NCBI GenBank assembly: GCA_964509545.1
Contig: CAZDXQ010000044.1
Location: 1-33,394, forward strand
Source: JADJWR01 sp964509545
GTDB lineage: Bacteria; Pseudomonadota; Gammaproteobacteria; Burkholderiales; Burkholderiaceae_F
Direction: 5' to 3'
DNA: 33,394 nt
In this document: positions 19,820-27,041 of the stretch, one piece after another
How the letters are laid out: each line of letters opens with the position of its first letter
How positions within the stretch are numbered: the first letter of the stretch is position 1
Program-made: the position numbers and the translations under genes
Notes under the pieces: generated by a model
Told to the model about the DNA's origin: nothing
The model's input: only the letters and a program-made list of their open reading frames with translations
The model's database searches: none

Positions 19820-21019
19820 CTACGCGGCAGCCTTCGCAAGGAGTCCGTCCTTTCTGAACATCTCCTTGATTCCACGAATGGCCTGTCGAGTCCGATGTTC
19901 ATTCTCAATCAGGGCGAAGCGGACGTGGTCGTCGCCGTAGTCGCCGAAGCCGATGCCCGGCGAAACGGCGACCTTGGCCTGCTCGAGCACCTTCTTGGCG
20001 AACTCGAGCGACCCCATCGCCCTGTAGGGGGGCGGGATCTCGGCCCAGATGTACATCGACGCCTTCGGCACCTCGACCATCCAGCCGGCCTCGTGCAGGC
20101 CCTTGACAAGGACGTCGCGCCGTCTCTGGTACTCGCGCCGGATCTGTTCGACGCAGTCCTGTGGCCCTTCGAGCGCGGCGATCGCCGCCACCTGCACCGG
20201 CGTGAAGGTGCCGTAGTCGTGATAGCTCTTGATCCTGGCAAGCGCGGCGACGAGGTCCCTGTTGCCGACCATGAAGCCGATGCGCCAGCCGGCCATGTTG
20301 TAGCTCTTGCTCATGGTGAAGAACTCGACCGCGACCTCGCGCGCGCCGGGCACCTGCATGATCGACGGCGACCTGTAGCCGTCGAAGGTGATGTCGGCGT
20401 AGGCGAGGTCGTGCACGACGTAGATGCCGTAGTGGCGGGCGAGATCGACGACGTGGCGGTGGAATTCGAGGTCGACGCACTGCGCGGTCGGGTTGCTCGG
20501 GAAGCCGATGACGATCATCTTCGGCTTCGGCAGCGACTCGCGGATCGCGCGCTCCAGTTCGGCGAAGAAGTCCACGCCCGCCGTCATCCGCACCGAGCGG
20601 ATGTCGGCCCCGGCAATGATCGCGCCGTAGATGTGGATCGGATAACTCGGGTTGGGCACCAGCACGGTGTCGCCGCGGTCGAGCGTGGCGAGCATCAGGT
20701 GCGCCAGGCCCTCCTTCGAGCCGATGGTGACGATCGCCTCCGCGTCGGGGTCGAAGCTCACCCCGTAGCGGGCCTGGTACCAGTTGGCGATCGCCTTGCG
20801 CAGCCGGTAGATGCCCTTCGACACCGAGTAGCCGTGCGTGTCCGGCCGCTGCACCGCTTCGACCAGCTTGTCGACGATGTGCCTGGGTGTCGGCCCGTCC
20901 GGGTTGCCCATGCTCATGTCGATGATGTCTTCGCCACGCCGGCGCGCGGCCATCTTCAGCTCGCCGGTGATGTTGAAGACGTAGGGGGGCAGGCGCTTGA
21001 TGCGCGGAAACTCGACCAT
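19820..21019 (-). CDS. alaC: Alanine transaminase (AlaC-type class I aminotransferase)
   Basis: This is a PLP-dependent fold-type I aminotransferase of the AlaC (YfdZ) group, which makes alanine from pyruvate with glutamate. At 399 aa it has the usual length. Landmarks are the N-terminal FPRIKRLPPYVFNITGELK, GNPDGPTP, the cofactor segment IGSKEGLAHL, FPSNPTAQ, DLAYADI, and SKSYNMAGWRIGF with the PLP lysine Lys238. ATG at 21019 fits the family; the frame is open 66 codons upstream without homology. The last 28 or so codons are unusual: they use AAT, CAT, ACT, ATT, CGT, GGA and AGA and are about 54% G+C by hand count, far below the rest. A diverged copy of this tail follows in frame after the stop. 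hom and thrC follow. Confidence 0.95.
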   Translation of the reverse strand: MVEFPRIKRLPPYVFNITGELKMAARRRGEDIIDMSMGNPDGPTPRHIVDKLVEAVQRPDTHGYSVSKGIYRLRKAIANWYQARYGVSFDPDAEAIVTIGSKEGLAHLMLATLDRGDTVLVPNPSYPIHIYGAIIAGADIRSVRMTAGVDFFAELERAIRESLPKPKMIVIGFPSNPTAQCVDLEFHRHVVDLARHYGIYVVHDLAYADITFDGYRSPSIMQVPGAREVAVEFFTMSKSYNMAGWRIGFMVGNRDLVAALARIKSYHDYGTFTPVQVAAIAALEGPQDCVEQIRREYQRRRDVLVKGLHEAGWMVEVPKASMYIWAEIPPPYRAMGSLEFAKKVLEQAKVAVSPGIGFGDYGDDHVRFALIENEHRTRQAIRGIKEMFRKDGLLAKAAA

Positions 21020-21070
21020 CGCGGGAAGCCTCGGCAAAGGCGGCGCGCCAGCAACGCATCGACGCAACGC

Positions 21071-21098
21071 TTGTGCCAGAATTTTCGTTGGGCATAAT
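21071..21098 (+). promoter_or_regulatory. Candidate promoter of the Mth938-bcp-phoH run
   Basis: TTGTGC (21071-21076) and CATAAT (21093-21098) are separated by 16 nt in the 154-bp divergent gap between alaC and the Mth938-like gene. The local A+T patch stands out in a G+C-rich region. This predicts a leader of about 70 nt. The call rests on motif match only. Confidence 0.4.
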
Positions 21099-21173
21099 TT
21101 ACCCGGATTCCCCGAGCGCTGCTGCTGCGCAGCACGTCGGCAGCGGAGGCAGCGCGGGGATATCGGAGACAGA

Positions 21174-21548
21174 TTGAAGCTGCACGCAGACGCCCGCACG
21201 AACCTCAACACCGTCACCGCCTACGGACCGGGTTTCGTCGAAGTCAATCAGTCACGCTTCGAGGGCCATTTTCTGCTGCTGCCGGATGCTCCGGCGCAGC
21301 CGTGGAACACCGCCGGATTCGATGCGCTGCGCGCCGAGGACTTCGACGCTCTGCTGGCGCTGCGACCGGAGATCGTGCTGCTGGGCACCGGCCGGCGACA
21401 GCGCTTTCCGCACCCGCGCCTTGTCGCGCGCCTTACAAGCGCCGGCATCGGCATTGAAACGATGGACACGGCCGCTGCCTGCCGCACCTACAACATCCTG
21501 ATGTCCGAGGGCCGGCGCGTGCTGGCCGCCATCTTGCAGGAGGAGTAA
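21174..21548 (+). CDS. Mth938-like domain protein (DUF498 family)
   Basis: This is a small soluble protein of the Mth938/DUF498 family (related to Xcc1710 and mitochondrial NDUFAF3), whose bacterial function is not settled. The 124 aa product carries family segments LNTVTAYGPGFVEVNQ, IVLLGTGRRQRFPHP and the end TYNILMSEGRRVLAAIL. The start is TTG at 21174: GGAG lies 5 nt upstream and LKLHADARTNLNTV is the family N-terminus. The frame stays open 59 codons further up, but that Cys/Arg-rich stretch is not family-like. bcp follows after 7 nt, suggesting one transcript. Confidence 0.88.
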   Translation: MKLHADARTNLNTVTAYGPGFVEVNQSRFEGHFLLLPDAPAQPWNTAGFDALRAEDFDALLALRPEIVLLGTGRRQRFPHPRLVARLTSAGIGIETMDTAAACRTYNILMSEGRRVLAAILQEE

Positions 21549-21555
21549 CCCGCCG

Positions 21556-22017
21556 ATGCCGCCGGTCGTCGACAGGAAGGTTCCGGATTTCACCGCCGAG
21601 TCCACCGGCGGGCCGCTGCGCCTGTCGGCGCTGAAGGGCAAGACCGTGGTCCTGTACTTCTACCCGAAGGACAACACGCCCGGCTGCACGACCGAAGGCG
21701 CCGACTTCGCCGCCGCCCACAAGCGCTTCGCCAGGGCCGGCGCGGTGGTGGTCGGCGTCTCGCGCGACAGCCTGAAGTCGCACGAGAACTTCAAGGCGAA
21801 GATGGGTTTCCCCTTCGAACTGATTTCTGATCCCGACGAGAAGCTTTGCGACAGCTTCGGCGTGATGAAGCTGAAGAACATGTACGGCAAGCAGGTGCGC
21901 GGCATCGAGCGCAGCACCTTCGTGATCGACGGCGAAGGCAAGCTGCGCCGCGAGTGGCGCGGCGTCAAGGTACCGGGCCATGTCGACGAAGTGCTGGCTT
22001 TTGTCCAGTCGCTGTAA
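21556..22017 (+). CDS. bcp: Peroxiredoxin Bcp/PrxQ
   Basis: Bcp is a thiol peroxidase that reduces hydrogen peroxide and organic hydroperoxides in the cytoplasm, recycled by thioredoxin. The 153 aa protein has the AhpC/TSA fold with YPKDNTPGCTTEG; Cys44 is the peroxidatic cysteine. E. coli Bcp has its resolving cysteine five residues later, but here that place is Ala49, so this is the form lacking the helix-alpha2 resolving cysteine. One further cysteine occurs in EKLCDSFGV. A GGAGGAG at the end of the preceding gene serves as ribosome binding site, somewhat far (about 11 nt) from the ATG. It lies between the Mth938-like gene and phoH. Confidence 0.95.
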   Translation: MPPVVDRKVPDFTAESTGGPLRLSALKGKTVVLYFYPKDNTPGCTTEGADFAAAHKRFARAGAVVVGVSRDSLKSHENFKAKMGFPFELISDPDEKLCDSFGVMKLKNMYGKQVRGIERSTFVIDGEGKLRREWRGVKVPGHVDEVLAFVQSL

Positions 22018-22047
22018 GTACTCCCATTCCTCTGCAAATCCCGCGAG

Positions 22048-23631
22048 ATGCCCCTGCCCAAGCCGCCGAGCAAGCCCGCCGCCCTCCTCAAGCACATCCC
22101 AGCGATCGGCAGCCCGGCCAAGGCCGCTGCGCCGGCGCAAGCGCGCGACGACCGGGCGCCTACGGCAACCGCGGCGGCCACGCCGGCCGCACGACTGGCG
22201 CTGGTCGAGACGCGCGCCCGCAACGGCCGCAAGCCCAAGGCGACGGGCGGCGTGGCACGACTGTTCGTGCTCGACACCAACGTACTGATGCACGACCCCA
22301 CCTCGCTGTTCCGCTTCGAGGAGCATGACGTCTTCCTGCCGATGATGACGCTGGAGGAACTCGACGGCCACAAGAAAGGCATGAGCGAGGTGGCGCGCAA
22401 CGCGCGACAGGTCAGCCGTTCGCTCGATGCGCTGATCGCCGCCTGCACGACGCCGATCGAAGACGGCATTCCGCTGTCCGGACTCGGCAACACCGAGGCT
22501 GCCGGCCGCCTGTTCTTCCAGACGCAGGCGGTCAATGGTCCGTTGCCCTCGACGCTGCCGGCCGGCAAGGCAGACAACCAGATCCTCGGCGTGGTCCGTG
22601 CGCTGAAGGACATGCATCCCGGGCGCGATGTGGTCCTGGTGTCCAAGGACATCAACATGCGCGTGAAGGCGCGTGCGCTAGGCCTGCCGACCGAGGATTA
22701 CACCAGCGACAAGGTGCTCGAGGACACCGACATCCTGTACACGGGTGCGCTGGTACTGCCGGCCAATTTCTGGGACCGGCACGGCAAGGGCATGGAGTCG
22801 TGGCAGGCGGGCGGCTTCAACTACTACCGCGTGACCGGCCCGCAGGTGGCCGAGATGCTGGTCAACCAGTTCGTCTACCTCGAAGGCGAGGCGCCGTTCA
22901 TGGCGCAGGTCAAGGAGATCCGCGGCAAGACGGCGGTGCTGCGCGTGCTGCGCGACTACCTGCACGCGAAGAACGCGGTGTGGGGCATCACCGCGCGCAA
23001 TCGCGAGCAGTGCTTCGCGCTGAACCTGCTGATGGACCCCGAATGCGATTTCGTCACCCTGATCGGCCAGGCCGGCACCGGCAAGACGCTGCTGGCGCTC
23101 GCCGCAGGCCTCGCCCAGACGCTGGAGACCAAGCGCTACGCCGAGATCATCGTGACCCGGGCGACGGTTCCGGTCGGCGAGGACATCGGCTTCCTGCCCG
23201 GCACCGAGGAGGAAAAGATGGCCCCGTGGATGGGGGCGCTGGAGGACAACCTCGAGGTGCTCACGCGCGGCGACGACGCCGCCGGCGAATGGGGCCGCGC
23301 GGCGACCATTGATCTGATCCGCTCGCGCATCCGCATCAAGTCGATGAACTTCATGCGCGGCCGCACGTTCCTGGCCAAGTACCTGATCATCGACGAGTGC
23401 CAGAACCTGACGCCGAAGCAGATGAAGACGCTGATCACGCGCGCCGGCCCGGGCACGAAGGTGGTCTGCCTGGGGAATATCGCGCAGATCGACACGCCCT
23501 ATCTGACCGAGGGCAGCTCGGGGTTGACCTTCGTCGTCGACCGCTTCAAGGGCTGGCAGCACTCCGGCCACGTGACCCTGCAGCGCGGCGAGCGCTCGCG
23601 GCTGGCTGATCACGCCGCTGACGTGCTTTGA
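22048..23631 (+). CDS. phoH: PIN-PhoH family protein (PhoH2-like RNase/ATPase)
   Basis: The gene fuses an N-terminal PIN nuclease domain (about 70-215, with acidic residues Asp76 in FVLDTNVLMHD, the LEELDGHK segment and Asp177 and Asp201 as likely metal ligands) to a C-terminal PhoH ATPase (about 310-527, Walker A GQAGTGKT at 340-347, Walker B LIIDE at 446-450). Such PhoH2 proteins act as RNA helicase/ribonucleases in mycobacteria; the role here is inferred. The first 65 residues are Ala/Pro/Lys-rich and probably disordered. At 527 aa it is somewhat longer than the usual form because of that extension. The gene starts 30 nt after bcp and ends in a hairpin cluster. Confidence 0.94.
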   Translation: MPLPKPPSKPAALLKHIPAIGSPAKAAAPAQARDDRAPTATAAATPAARLALVETRARNGRKPKATGGVARLFVLDTNVLMHDPTSLFRFEEHDVFLPMMTLEELDGHKKGMSEVARNARQVSRSLDALIAACTTPIEDGIPLSGLGNTEAAGRLFFQTQAVNGPLPSTLPAGKADNQILGVVRALKDMHPGRDVVLVSKDINMRVKARALGLPTEDYTSDKVLEDTDILYTGALVLPANFWDRHGKGMESWQAGGFNYYRVTGPQVAEMLVNQFVYLEGEAPFMAQVKEIRGKTAVLRVLRDYLHAKNAVWGITARNREQCFALNLLMDPECDFVTLIGQAGTGKTLLALAAGLAQTLETKRYAEIIVTRATVPVGEDIGFLPGTEEEKMAPWMGALEDNLEVLTRGDDAAGEWGRAATIDLIRSRIRIKSMNFMRGRTFLAKYLIIDECQNLTPKQMKTLITRAGPGTKVVCLGNIAQIDTPYLTEGSSGLTFVVDRFKGWQHSGHVTLQRGERSRLADHAADVL

Positions 23632-23637
23632 CCTTCA

Positions 23638-23682
23638 CCGCGGGAGTACGCGATCGCTGCGCGATCGCACGTGCACCCGCGG
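23638..23682 (+). repeat. Long imperfect hairpin behind phoH
   Basis: CCGCGGG (23638-23644) pairs with CCCGCGG (23676-23682). Inside, GTAC can pair with GTGC using one G-T pair, and then two GCGATCGC octamers (23650-23657 and 23661-23668) form an 8-bp stem with a 3-nt loop. The whole is a nearly continuous 45-nt hairpin that starts 6 nt after the phoH stop. It lacks a T tract, so mRNA stabilisation or a processed 3' end is as likely as termination. Confidence 0.5.
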
Positions 23683-23695
23683 CGCAGAAAGTTTG

Positions 23696-23727
23696 AGGGC
23701 GGGCTTCGGAGCGGCCGGGCCCGCCCT
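23696..23727 (+). terminator. Probable terminator of the phoH transcript
   Basis: AGGGCGGGC (23696-23704) and GCCCGCCCT (23719-23727) form a perfect 9-bp G+C-rich stem with a 14-nt loop, followed by TTG. The T run is short, so termination may be incomplete or helped by the neighbouring hairpins. It could also act from the other side for the convergent DUF456 gene. Confidence 0.5.
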
Positions 23728-23743
23728 TTGACAACTGCAACGC

Positions 23744-23758
23744 GCCGGCTTCGCCGGC
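23744..23758. repeat. Small hairpin at the DUF456 3' end
   Basis: Two GCCGGC hexamers flank TTC, giving a 6-bp stem 16 bp beyond the DUF456 stop codon. It is the third hairpin in the 142-bp convergent gap and may be part of a bidirectional termination region. Confidence 0.35.
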
Positions 23759-23773
23759 AACCGCTGCCGGCGG

Positions 23774-24253
23774 CTACAGCAGCAGCGCGGCGATGAAGAT
23801 TCCGACCATCGTGAAGACGATGGCGAGCTTGAGCACGGTGCCGACCAGCAGGCCAACCCATGTGGCGACGCCGACCTTGCCGGCGCGCAGCGCGTCGCGA
23901 TGGGCGATGAACTCGCCGATGGCGGCGCCGATCAGCGGCATGAACACCAGCCCGAACAGACCGGTGGCGATGCCGGCAACCGTGCCGAGCGCGGCGCCGA
24001 TCAGACCCAGCGTAGTCGCACCGGCGCGCTTTGCCGAGATCATCTGCGCAACGTAGTCGACGACGAAGGCGGCCACCGTCAGCAGCGCCAGCACGCCGAC
24101 GGTCCAGGGCGAGATGACGTCGAAGCCGTCGATCCACGCAGCCAGAACGACGCCGGCGAAGACGAACACCACGCCGGGCAGCGCCGGCAAGACGGTGCCC
24201 GCGACGCCGACCAGAATCATCAGCACCGCGACGATCCACAGCGCCGTATCTAT
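23774..24253 (-). CDS. DUF456 membrane protein
   Basis: This is a small inner-membrane protein of the DUF456 family, of unknown function. It is almost entirely hydrophobic, with about four to five membrane segments, and the family pattern ILVGVAGTVLPALPGVVFVFAG near the N-terminus. Start choice is odd. Family proteins begin near MDTALW, and here that place reads ATA GAT ACG GCG CTG TGG, with a perfect AAGGAGG only 4 nt before the ATA at 24253. The only canonical alternative is TTG at 24301, with no ribosome binding site, adding MPPGRAVQRPSRQGGA. I give the ATA start (159 aa, or 175 aa from the TTG). It follows the DUF47 gene on the same strand after about 150 bp. Confidence 0.8.
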   Translation of the reverse strand: MDTALWIVAVLMILVGVAGTVLPALPGVVFVFAGVVLAAWIDGFDVISPWTVGVLALLTVAAFVVDYVAQMISAKRAGATTLGLIGAALGTVAGIATGLFGLVFMPLIGAAIGEFIAHRDALRAGKVGVATWVGLLVGTVLKLAIVFTMVGIFIAALLL

Positions 24254-24401
24254 TGCGCCTCCTTGCCGCGACGGCCGCTGCACGGCCCTGCCCGGCGGCA
24301 ACGAGGTTGCGCGTCGCCGTCGTTGATGCGCAGCCGCGCCAGCAGGTCATGGCGCCGCCGCCCGCGCAGGCGCAGGATCCCTGCACGTCGCAGCGCGGCG
24401 A

Positions 24402-25085
24402 TCATCCGCCGTACTTCAGCACCAGCGATTCGATCCGGTGCGCCGCATCCTTGCAGCGGTCAGTAAGCGCCTCGAGCAGTTCGTAGACGGCCTTGAGCCT
24501 GACCAGTTCGCGCGCGTCCGGCTCGTCGCGGAACAGGCGCGCCATCGCCGCGCGCATCACATGGTCGGCCTGCGCCTCCAGCGCGTCGATCTCGCGGCAC
24601 AGCGTCGTTGCCGAGCGCGTCTGATCGGGTTGGGCCAAGGCGCGCAGCGCCTGCTGCAGCTTCTCGGCGCTGCGCACGGCCAGCTCGACCAGGCGGATGG
24701 CCTCCGGCGTGGCGCGCGTTAGGTGATACAGGTGCACTGACTGCGCGGCGTCCTCGGTCAGGTCAACAATGTCGTCCATGCCGTTGACCAGCGCCAGCAT
24801 CAGCGGCGCCGGTAACGGCGGCATCCATGCCGGCCGCAGCGCCGCGCCGAACTCCTCGACCACCGCGTCGGCGCGCTTTTCGATCGCCTCGATTTCGCGC
24901 ACCCGCCGGTCGGGGTCCGAAAGATCGCCCAGCAGCTGCGCCAGCGCGCGCAGCGCCTCGCCACACAGCGCCGCATGGCTGTCGAGCAGCGTGAAAAGGC
25001 GCGTCCCGCGCGGCCGCAGCCGCCGGAAAAGCGCCCGCCAGCGGCTGGCGCCCTCGCGACGCTCGGCAACGAAGTGCACGGTCAT
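24402..25085 (-). CDS. DUF47/PhoU-like phosphate transport regulator family protein
   Basis: This is an all-helical DUF47 (TIGR00153-like) protein; relatives are usually encoded beside a Pit phosphate transporter and are thought to modulate it. The 227 aa product has the family traits: an acidic/basic helical repeat with EIEAIEKRADAVVEEF, VNGMDDIVDLTEDAAQ, EIDALEAQADHVMRAAM and a final LTDRCKDAAHRIESLVLKYG. Two E/D-rich E-x3-D-type motifs resemble PhoU metal sites. No pit gene is present here. The start may be ATG 25085 or GTG 25091, only 2 nt after the dnaB stop; either way it is the next gene of the rpsF-dnaB transcript. Confidence 0.88.
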   Translation of the reverse strand: MTVHFVAERREGASRWRALFRRLRPRGTRLFTLLDSHAALCGEALRALAQLLGDLSDPDRRVREIEAIEKRADAVVEEFGAALRPAWMPPLPAPLMLALVNGMDDIVDLTEDAAQSVHLYHLTRATPEAIRLVELAVRSAEKLQQALRALAQPDQTRSATTLCREIDALEAQADHVMRAAMARLFRDEPDARELVRLKAVYELLEALTDRCKDAAHRIESLVLKYGG

Positions 25086-25093
25086 CGTCACGC

Positions 25094-26476
25094 TCAGAAC
25101 GGCGGCGCGATTGCCTGCGCCAGGTTGTCGAAGCGTGTGTTCTCGCCGGCGAAACGCAGGTTGATGCGGCCGGTCGGGCCGTTGCGCTGCTTCAGGATCA
25201 GCACCTCGGCGACTCCCTTCTCCGGCGTATCGGGGTTGTAGAACTCCTCGCGATAAAGGGCGAAGATCACGTCGGCGTCCTGCTCGATCGCTCCGGATTC
25301 GCGCAGGTCGGACATCACCGGGCGCTTGTCGGTGCGGCTTTCCACCGTGCGGTTCAGCTGCGAAAGCGCGATCACCGGCACGTGCAGCTCCTTGGCCAGC
25401 GCCTTGAGCGAACGCGAGATCTCCGAAATCTCGGTGGCGCGGTTCTCGCCGCTGCCCGCCGCCGACATCAGCTGCAGATAGTCGACCACGATCAGCCCCA
25501 GGTTGCCGCAGGTGCGCGCCAGACGCCGCGCCCGCGCCCGCAATTCGAGCGAGTTCAGCGCCGGCGTCTCGTCGATGTAAAGCGGCGCGTCCTGCATGCG
25601 CCGGATGGTCTCCGAGAGCTTGGGCCAGTCGTCGTTCTCCAACCGACCCGTGCGCAATCGCTGCTGGTTGATCCGCCCGACGGAGCTCAGCATGCGCAGC
25701 GCCAGCTGCTGCGCCCCCATTTCCATCGAGAACACCGCCACCGGCAGGCCCTGGTCGATCGCCACGTGCTCGCCGATGTTCAGCGCGAAGGCCGTCTTGC
25801 CCATCGACGGGCGGCCGGCGACGACGACGAGGTCGCCGGGCTGAAGCCCGGAGGTCATCCTGTCGACGTCGACGAAGCCGGTCGGCACCCCGGTGACCTC
25901 CGACGGATTGGCGCGCTCGAACAGCTCGTTGATTCGCTCGACCACCTTGGTCAGCAGCGGCTCGATCTCGACGAAGCCCTGCCGGCCACGCGCACCCTCC
26001 TCGGCGATGCGGAAGACCTTGGACTCGGCCTCGTCGAGGATGGTCTTGGTCTCGCGCCCCTGCGGGTTGAGCGCGCTGGTGGCGATCTCGTCGCCGACAG
26101 CGACCAGCCGACGCAGCACGGCCCGGTCACGGACGATCTCGGCGTAGCGGCGGATGTTGGCCGCCGACGGCGTGTTCTGCGCCAGCGCGTTCAGATAGGC
26201 CAGACCGCCGGCGTCCTCGGCCTTGCCGGCACTCTGCAGCGACTCGTAGACCGTGACCACGTCGGCCGGCCGTGAATGATCGATCAGGCGGGCGATCGCC
26301 TGGAAGATCAGCCGATGATCGTGCCGGTAGAAGTCGCCGGCGCCGACCATGTCGGCGATCCGGTCCCAGGCGCCGTTGTCGAGCAGCAGTCCTCCGAGAA
26401 CGGACTGTTCGGCCTCGATCGAGTTCGGGGGCGTGCGGACGGAGACGAACTGCGGGTCCGCGACAGGAGAGTTCAT
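25094..26476 (-). CDS. dnaB: Replicative DNA helicase DnaB
   Basis: DnaB is the hexameric 5'-3' helicase of the replication fork. The 460 aa protein has the N-terminal DnaB domain (PNSIEAEQSVLGGLL, 17-31, onward), a linker, and the RecA-like domain with Walker A GRPSMGKT (221-228), IVVDYLQLM (Walker B/H3) and the arginine-finger region RESGAIEQDADVI. ATG at 26476 is chosen because GGAG lies 5 nt upstream; a GTG two codons earlier would overlap that site. The start codon and ribosome binding site lie in a hairpin (26474-26498). rplI ends 93 bp upstream. Confidence 0.98.
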   Translation of the reverse strand: MNSPVADPQFVSVRTPPNSIEAEQSVLGGLLLDNGAWDRIADMVGAGDFYRHDHRLIFQAIARLIDHSRPADVVTVYESLQSAGKAEDAGGLAYLNALAQNTPSAANIRRYAEIVRDRAVLRRLVAVGDEIATSALNPQGRETKTILDEAESKVFRIAEEGARGRQGFVEIEPLLTKVVERINELFERANPSEVTGVPTGFVDVDRMTSGLQPGDLVVVAGRPSMGKTAFALNIGEHVAIDQGLPVAVFSMEMGAQQLALRMLSSVGRINQQRLRTGRLENDDWPKLSETIRRMQDAPLYIDETPALNSLELRARARRLARTCGNLGLIVVDYLQLMSAAGSGENRATEISEISRSLKALAKELHVPVIALSQLNRTVESRTDKRPVMSDLRESGAIEQDADVIFALYREEFYNPDTPEKGVAEVLILKQRNGPTGRINLRFAGENTRFDNLAQAIAPPF

Positions 26477-26498
26477 CGACACTCCAGCAATGTCGATG
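26474..26498 (-). promoter_or_regulatory. mRNA hairpin enclosing the dnaB ribosome binding site
   Basis: In the minus-strand RNA CAUCGACA (26498-26491) pairs perfectly with UGUCGAUG (26481-26474), an 8-bp stem with the 9-nt loop UUGCUGGAG. The last three bases of the second arm are the dnaB AUG, and the loop holds the GGAG Shine-Dalgarno sequence. The start codon is therefore paired while the ribosome binding site is exposed in the loop, which could lower or regulate dnaB translation relative to the ribosomal genes upstream. The structure is read directly; its function is inferred. Confidence 0.5.
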
Positions 26499-26569
26499 CA
26501 GTTTACCGCCTTGCCGCAGGCGCCCCGCCGCGCGCGGGCGGCGGGCCAGATGCAGCGGCTGTGCCGCGC

Positions 26570-27022
26570 TCAGCCCTGCTCGGCGACCACGGATACGGTG
26601 ATGTCGACCACCACGTCGCTGTGCAAAGCGACCGCGATATGGTGTTCGCCGACCGACTTCAACGGCCCCTGCGGCATGCGGATCAGGCCCTTGGCCACGT
26701 CGAAGCCCTGCTTGCGCAGCGCCTCGGCAATGTCGAAGTTGGTCACCGAACCGAACAGCCGGCCGTCCACGCCTGCCTTCATGGCGATGGTGCAGGTCAG
26801 CCCGTTGAGCTTCTCGCCTATCGCCTGCGCCTGCGCCAGCTTGTCGGCCTGCGCCTTCTCCAGGTCGGCGCGGCGCGCTTCGAACTCCTTGATCGCAGCC
26901 TCCGTAGCCCGCTTCGCCTTGCCCTGCGGGATCAGGCAGTTGCGGGCGAAGCCGTTGCGGACCTTGACGACATCGCCAAGTCCGCCCAGGTTGTGGATCT
27001 TCTCCAGAAGAATGACTTGCAT
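26570..27022 (-). CDS. rplI: 50S ribosomal protein L9
   Basis: bL9 binds 23S rRNA near the L1 stalk. At 150 aa it has the family length. It begins MQVILLEKIHNLGGLGDVV, with the RNA-binding N-domain containing the NGFARNCLIPQGKAKRAT signature, then the long central helix (about 41-75) and the C-domain (LFGSVTNFDIAEALRKQGF). GGAG lies 7 nt before the ATG. It follows rpsR after 19 nt and precedes dnaB in the conserved rpsF operon. Confidence 0.98.
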   Translation of the reverse strand: MQVILLEKIHNLGGLGDVVKVRNGFARNCLIPQGKAKRATEAAIKEFEARRADLEKAQADKLAQAQAIGEKLNGLTCTIAMKAGVDGRLFGSVTNFDIAEALRKQGFDVAKGLIRMPQGPLKSVGEHHIAVALHSDVVVDITVSVVAEQG

Positions 27023-27041
27023 GACGCGCTCCGGCGAGGCT

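Noticed and set aside
17990..21097. 1035-codon open frame antisense to thrC, hom and alaC
   Set aside because: Spans three well-identified genes and two gaps; low-complexity Arg/Asp/His/Val-rich product with no recognisable domain.
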